NCBI GenBank assembly: GCA_016788525.1
Contig: JAEUPD010000160.1
Coordinates: forward strand, 1-49,069
Length of the DNA: 49,069 bases
Reading direction: 5' to 3'
From: Rubrivivax sp.
GTDB lineage: Bacteria > Pseudomonadota > Gammaproteobacteria > Burkholderiales > Burkholderiaceae_C
In this document: positions 45,871-49,069 of the stretch, piece by piece
Numbering within the stretch: the first letter of the stretch is position 1
Layout: each line of letters starts with the position of its first letter
Notes under the pieces: generated by a model
Told to the model about the DNA's origin: nothing
Database searches by the model: none
What the model saw: only the letters and a program-made list of their open reading frames with translations
Program-made: the position numbers and the translations under genes

Positions 45871-46710
45871 CTACAGCAGGGACCCCAGCCGCAACGCAGC
45901 CTCCTTCAGCGCCGGCAGCTGGCGCTCGGCCTGCGCCAGGCTCATGCGCGCCGAAGGCGCGTGCAGCGCCACCGCGGCGCGCACGTCGCCCGCGGCATTG
46001 CGCACCGGCACCGCCACGGCGATGAGGCCGGCGATGAACTCCTCGCGGTCGCAGGAGTGGTCGCCGGCGGCGATGGCGGCGCACTCGGCACGCAGCGCCT
46101 TCGCGGTCGTGAGGGTGTGGCGCGTCATGCGGGTGAGCGAAAGCTGGCCGATCAGCGCCTCGCGTTCGGCCTCGGGCCGGTGCGCCAGCAGCAGCTTGCC
46201 GCTGGCCGTGCAGTGCAGCGGCACGTGCGAGCCGACATCCAGCGTCAGGCGCAGCGGCCATTGCGCCTCCACGCGGTCGAGGTACAGCACCTGCGCGCCG
46301 TCCAGCGTGGTGAAGTTGCAGGTCTCGCCCACCCGCATCACCAGCGCGGCCAGCACCTCGTGGCGCAGGCCGCGCAGCACCCCGTGGTTCAGCGTGTCCA
46401 GCGCCAGCCGGCGCAACGCCGGGCCGACGGTGTAGCAGCGCTCGTCGATGTCGCGCGCGAGGTGGCCGCTCTCAACCAGCTGGCTGCACAGGCGGTGCGC
46501 GGTGGCCTTGGGCAGGCCCAGGCGCACGGCCAGTTCGGCCAGCGGCAGCGCGCGCCCCTCGTGGGCGGCCACGGCCAGCAGGCGCAGCGCGCGCTCGGCC
46601 GACGAGCCCGAGGCCGGCTCGTCTTCCGCGGGCGAACGCGTGCCGCGGCGCAGCGGCGGCGCGATGCCCGCTGCGGCGCGGCGGGTGGGGGCGGCGGGAA
46701 GCACCGGCAT
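45871..46710 (-). CDS. IclR-family transcriptional regulator
   Basis: About 279 residues from ATG 46710. The winged helix-turn-helix (about 37-95) has SSAERALRLLAVAAHEGRAL and VRLGLPKATAHRLCSQLVES; the effector-binding domain (about 105-275) has VGPALRRLALDTLNHGVLRG, VGSHVPLHCTASGKLLLAHR, FIAGLIAVAVPVRNAAGDVR and AAVALHAPSARMSLAQAERQ, typical IclR blocks. GTG 46767 gives a longer N-terminal extension and is possible. It is divergent from a GMC oxidoreductase gene, with two IclR-type palindromes between, so it probably controls that gene and itself. Confidence 0.9.
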   Translation of the reverse strand: MPVLPAAPTRRAAAGIAPPLRRGTRSPAEDEPASGSSAERALRLLAVAAHEGRALPLAELAVRLGLPKATAHRLCSQLVESGHLARDIDERCYTVGPALRRLALDTLNHGVLRGLRHEVLAALVMRVGETCNFTTLDGAQVLYLDRVEAQWPLRLTLDVGSHVPLHCTASGKLLLAHRPEAEREALIGQLSLTRMTRHTLTTAKALRAECAAIAAGDHSCDREEFIAGLIAVAVPVRNAAGDVRAAVALHAPSARMSLAQAERQLPALKEAALRLGSLL

Positions 46711-46786
46711 GGCGTGGCCGGCGGAAGTTCTCGGTGCCCTCGGGGCTTTCAGGATTTTCGGTCGCACCTAGGGAAACCTCGTGCTG

Positions 46787-46803
46787 CGGAACATTGTGTT
46801 CCG
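46787..46803. promoter_or_regulatory. IclR-type operator 1, CGGAACA-TTG-TGTTCCG
   Basis: A perfect 7-3-7 palindrome between the divergent IclR and GMC oxidoreductase genes. It overlaps a possible rightward -35 box TTGTGT (46795-46800) that pairs with TAGCAT (46817-46822) at a 16-base spacing. Confidence 0.6.
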
Positions 46804-46831
46804 TTTTTCGCGCACCTAGCATGGGGTGATT

Positions 46832-46850
46832 CCGGAACGTGGTGTTCCGG
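46832..46850. promoter_or_regulatory. IclR-type operator 2, CCGGAAC-N5-GTTCCGG
   Basis: A palindrome with perfect 7-base arms. Read as CGGAACG-TGG-TGTTCCG it differs from operator 1 in two bases. Centre-to-centre distance between the sites is 46 bp. It lies downstream of the predicted rightward promoter, a position compatible with repression. Confidence 0.6.
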
Positions 46851-46881
46851 TTTGCCACCTCACACGGTACCAGGACGGCCG

Positions 46882-48555
46882 GTGTCGATCCAAGAGTACG
46901 ACCACATCGTCGTCGGCGCCGGCAGCGCGGGCTGCGTGCTGGCGGCGCGCCTGTCGGAAGACCCGGCCACCCGCGTGCTGCTGCTGGAGGCCGGCCCGCC
47001 CGACCGCAACCCCTGGATCCACCTGCCCATCGGCTACGGCAAGACGATGTGGGACCCGGGCGTGAACTGGTGCTTCCACACCGAACCCGACGCGGGCATG
47101 AACGGCCGCCGCATCTACTGGCCGCGCGGCAGGACGCTGGGCGGCTCGAGCTCGATCAACGGCCTCATCTACATCCGTGGCCAGCGCGAAGACTTCGACG
47201 ACTGGGCGGCGCGCGGCAACACCGGCTGGGGATACGACGACGTGCTGCCGTACTTCAGGCTTGCCGAGCACAACCAGCGTGGCGCGGGCGCCTGGCACGG
47301 CAGCGGCGGCCCGCTGCGCGTGAGCGACATCGGCGCGCAGCACGAGCTGATCGAGGCCTTCATCGCCGGCGCCGGGCAGTGCGGCGTGCCGCGCAACGAC
47401 GACTTCAACGGCGCGCGCCAGGAAGGTGCCGGCTACTACCAGCTCAACACCTGGCGCGGCCTGCGCTGGAGCACCGCGCGCGGTTACCTGCGGCCGGCCC
47501 GCCGCCGGCCCAACCTGACGGTGCGCACCGGGGCACTGGCCACCGAGGTGCTGCTGCGGGGGCGGCGGGCGGTGGGGGTGCGCTACCGCCAGGGCGTGCG
47601 CATGCGCGCCGGCTCCGCAGCGGGGCGCGGCGCGGCAACGCTCGAAGGCGGCGCGGCCAGCGAGGCGCGCTGCCGCGGCGAGGTGGTGCTGTGCGCCGGC
47701 GCGCTGCAGTCGCCGCAGCTGCTGCAGCTGTCGGGCATCGGCCCGGCGGCGCTGCTGCGCGAACACGGCATCGCCGTCGCGCACGACCTGCGCGGGGTCG
47801 GCGAGAACCTGCAGGACCACCTGCAGGTCCGGCTCATCATGGAGTGCAGCCGGCCGATCACCACCAACGACCAGCTGCGCTCGTGGTGGGGCCAGCTGCT
47901 CATCGGCATGCAGTGGCTGCTGGCGCGCCGCGGGCCGCTGGCGGTGGGCATCAACCAGGGCGGCTGCTTCATGCGCGTGCTGCCGGAGTCGACGCGGCCC
48001 GACATCCAGTTCCACGTCGCGACGCTGTCGGCCGACATGGCCGGTGGCCAGGTGCACCCGTTCTCCGGCTTCACGCTCAGCGTCTGCCAGCTGCGCCCCA
48101 GCTCGCGCGGGCACGTGCGCGTGCGCAGCGCCGACCCCTTCCAGCCACCGGCGATGGTGCCCAACTATCTGAGCACCGAACTGGACCGCCGCACCGCGGT
48201 GGCCGCGGTGAAGGCCGCGCGGGCCATCGCCGCCGCGCCGGCCATGGCCCCCTACGTGAAGCGCGAGGTCAAGCCCGGGCCCGAGGCGGACGACGACGCC
48301 GCGCTGCTGGAGTTCTGCCGCAATGCCGGCGCCACCATCTTCCACCCGAGCGGCACCTGCGCGATGGGGCCGAACGCGGCCGACGGGGCGGTGGTGGACG
48401 CGCGGCTGCGCGTGCACGGCATCGAGCGGCTGCGCGTGGTGGACTGCTCGGTGATGCCCACGCTGGTGTCGGGCAACACCAACGCCGCGGCGGTGATGCT
48501 GGCCGAGAAGGCCGCGGTGATGATGCGCGACGATGCGCGGGGCGCGCGCGAATGA
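46882..48555 (+). CDS. GMC-family FAD-dependent oxidoreductase (choline-dehydrogenase-like)
   Basis: A 557-residue flavoenzyme. The N-terminal FAD motif VVGAGSAGCVLAARL, the GMC signature 1 region PRGRTLGGSSSINGLIYIRG, signature 2 region GALQSPQLLQLSGIGPAALL, and the C-terminal catalytic His segment FHPSGTCAMGPNA followed by SGNTNAAAVMLAEKAA are present. It oxidises a primary or secondary alcohol; choline, glucose-type and long-chain alcohols are all possible. GTG 46882 has AGGA at 7 bases. It overlaps a 42-codon ORF (ATGA), and a TRAP binding protein follows, suggesting uptake and oxidation of one compound under IclR control. Confidence 0.93.
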   Translation: MSIQEYDHIVVGAGSAGCVLAARLSEDPATRVLLLEAGPPDRNPWIHLPIGYGKTMWDPGVNWCFHTEPDAGMNGRRIYWPRGRTLGGSSSINGLIYIRGQREDFDDWAARGNTGWGYDDVLPYFRLAEHNQRGAGAWHGSGGPLRVSDIGAQHELIEAFIAGAGQCGVPRNDDFNGARQEGAGYYQLNTWRGLRWSTARGYLRPARRRPNLTVRTGALATEVLLRGRRAVGVRYRQGVRMRAGSAAGRGAATLEGGAASEARCRGEVVLCAGALQSPQLLQLSGIGPAALLREHGIAVAHDLRGVGENLQDHLQVRLIMECSRPITTNDQLRSWWGQLLIGMQWLLARRGPLAVGINQGGCFMRVLPESTRPDIQFHVATLSADMAGGQVHPFSGFTLSVCQLRPSSRGHVRVRSADPFQPPAMVPNYLSTELDRRTAVAAVKAARAIAAAPAMAPYVKREVKPGPEADDDAALLEFCRNAGATIFHPSGTCAMGPNAADGAVVDARLRVHGIERLRVVDCSVMPTLVSGNTNAAAVMLAEKAAVMMRDDARGARE

Positions 48556-48680
48556 GCGGCCTGGATGCGATGATGGCCAAGATCGAGACGGGCCCGGTGC
48601 GCGAGCGCATCAACGGGTCCGATGTGGGTGGGGCGCGCTGCGGCCATCGTGGGCCGGCCTGGCGCCCCGGGGTGTGGTGA
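48552..48680 (+). CDS. Small ORF after the GMC oxidoreductase, possible aldehyde dehydrogenase remnant
   Basis: Forty-two codons starting at ATG 48552 with an ATGA overlap. It reads MSGLDAMMAKIETGPVRERI, then NGSDVGG, and ends in Trp/Arg-rich sequence. VRERINGSDV is reminiscent of the start of aldehyde dehydrogenases (xxYINGxWV), a natural partner of a GMC alcohol dehydrogenase, but the match is short. It may be a decayed gene start or an unrelated small protein; the tail looks non-coding in character. Confidence 0.35.
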   Translation: MSGLDAMMAKIETGPVRERINGSDVGGARCGHRGPAWRPGVW

Positions 48681-48706
48681 CCGAGTCCGAAGCGAAGGAG
48701 ACCGCA

Positions 48707-49069
48707 GTGACGACGACGAGACGAACCCTCATCAATCCGGCGCGCCGCGGCGCGATGCGCGCCGCCGGGGCGGGCATGGCCGGTGCCGCCGGCGCGATGC
48801 TGGCCGCGCCTGCGCTTTCGCAGAACGTCACGCGGCTGAAGATCCAGACCGCGGTGCCCAGTTCGAGCATCTACTTCGACCTGAACAGGCGCTTCGCCGA
48901 CCGCGTGGACCGCATGTCCAATGGCCGCCTGAAGTTCGAGATGCTGCCCGACGGCGCGGTGGTGGCCGCCTTCGAGATCGTCGACGCGGTGGACAAGGGC
49001 GTGGTCGACGGCGGTTATGCCTGGACGCACTACTGGAGCGGCAAGAACACCGCCGCGGGCCTGTTCAGC
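48707..49069 (+). CDS. TRAP substrate-binding protein, mannitol/chloroaromatic class (N-terminal part)
   Basis: 121 codons, running off the window end. GTG 48707 has a perfect AAGGAG 6 bases upstream. A Tat/Sec-like signal (TRRTLINPARRG, then a Gly/Ala-rich hydrophobic segment ending PALSQN) precedes VTRLKIQTAVPSSSIYFDLN, RMSNGRLKFEMLPDGAVVAA and DGGYAWTHYWSGKN. This matches the TRAP binding-protein class that pairs with large permeases like the one at 3728, not with the C4-dicarboxylate type. It is co-directional with the GMC oxidoreductase gene, 26 bases after the small ORF. Confidence 0.85.
   Translation, partial: MTTTRRTLINPARRGAMRAAGAGMAGAAGAMLAAPALSQNVTRLKIQTAVPSSSIYFDLNRRFADRVDRMSNGRLKFEMLPDGAVVAAFEIVDAVDKGVVDGGYAWTHYWSGKNTAAGLFS

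Noticed and set aside
46816-48417. A 533-codon open frame antisense to the GMC oxidoreductase gene
   Set aside because: Low-information His/Arg/Gln-rich shadow frame over a clearly real flavoenzyme gene.

Overview
The window is very GC-rich DNA with densely packed genes, many joined by 4-bp ATGA/GTGA overlaps. The gene content (three sets of TRAP-transporter genes, a Bug/TctC-type binding protein, a Porin_4-type porin, a fused 5-oxoprolinase, a fused indolepyruvate oxidoreductase, a Kdo-transferase-like enzyme) points to a Gram-negative betaproteobacterium of the Burkholderiales (Rubrivivax/Leptothrix/Comamonadaceae-like). This placement is inferred from gene content, not from a marker gene. 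I saw no rRNA, tRNA, CRISPR array or insertion sequence, and no gene-free stretch exceeds 300 bases.

Region 1 (1-5.2 kb): the start of an unidentified leftward gene, then a rightward signalling operon: an EIIA-Ntr-like protein whose active-site His is replaced by Arg, a KdpD-type histidine kinase lacking the KdpD N-terminal half, and a KdpE-type response regulator. TRAP permease genes dctQ and dctM follow without a binding-protein gene. A similar 11-bp-spaced direct repeat lies before the signalling operon and before dctQ. Region 2 (5.2-15.3 kb): a leftward TRAP operon (dctP-dctQ-dctM) diverges from a MarR-like regulator, an Asp/Glu racemase-family protein, a porin, a fused ATP-dependent 5-oxoprolinase/hydantoinase and a membrane protein. 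Together these look like an uptake and hydrolysis module for a cyclic amide such as 5-oxoproline or a hydantoin.

Region 3 (15.4-20.8 kb, leftward): a large SARP/BTAD-ATPase regulator, a small membrane protein, a small exported repeat protein and an M23 peptidase. Region 4 (20.8-25.7 kb, leftward): a copper-handling cluster with a cupredoxin, a CopA-type multicopper oxidase, a TolC-like lipoprotein and two His-rich exported proteins. Region 5 (25.8-32.0 kb): a double-GNAT protein, a DUF4230-like protein, and an Lrp/AsnC regulator divergent from a fused indolepyruvate:ferredoxin oxidoreductase. Region 6 (32.0-32.9 kb) is a decay zone where three truncated genes abut (MBL-fold hydrolase, LysR regulator, MDR oxidoreductase).

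Region 7 (32.9-41.1 kb): a PAT-like acetyltransferase, a YCII-like lipoprotein, a divergent WaaA-like glycosyltransferase, and a probable sulfonate operon: Bug binding protein, SauS-like acylating aldehyde dehydrogenase, SauT-like CoA ligase and a truncated TauE/SafE exporter. Region 8 (41.2-45.8 kb): an alpha/beta-hydrolase-LuxR fusion, a cytochrome P450 preceded by a duplicated palindromic motif, a GH-like lipoprotein, and a second small exported protein related to the one in region 3; the spacers carry tandem repeats. Region 9 (45.9 kb to the end): an IclR regulator divergent from a GMC oxidoreductase with two matching palindromic operators, a 42-codon ORF, and the start of a TRAP binding protein of the mannitol/chloroaromatic class.
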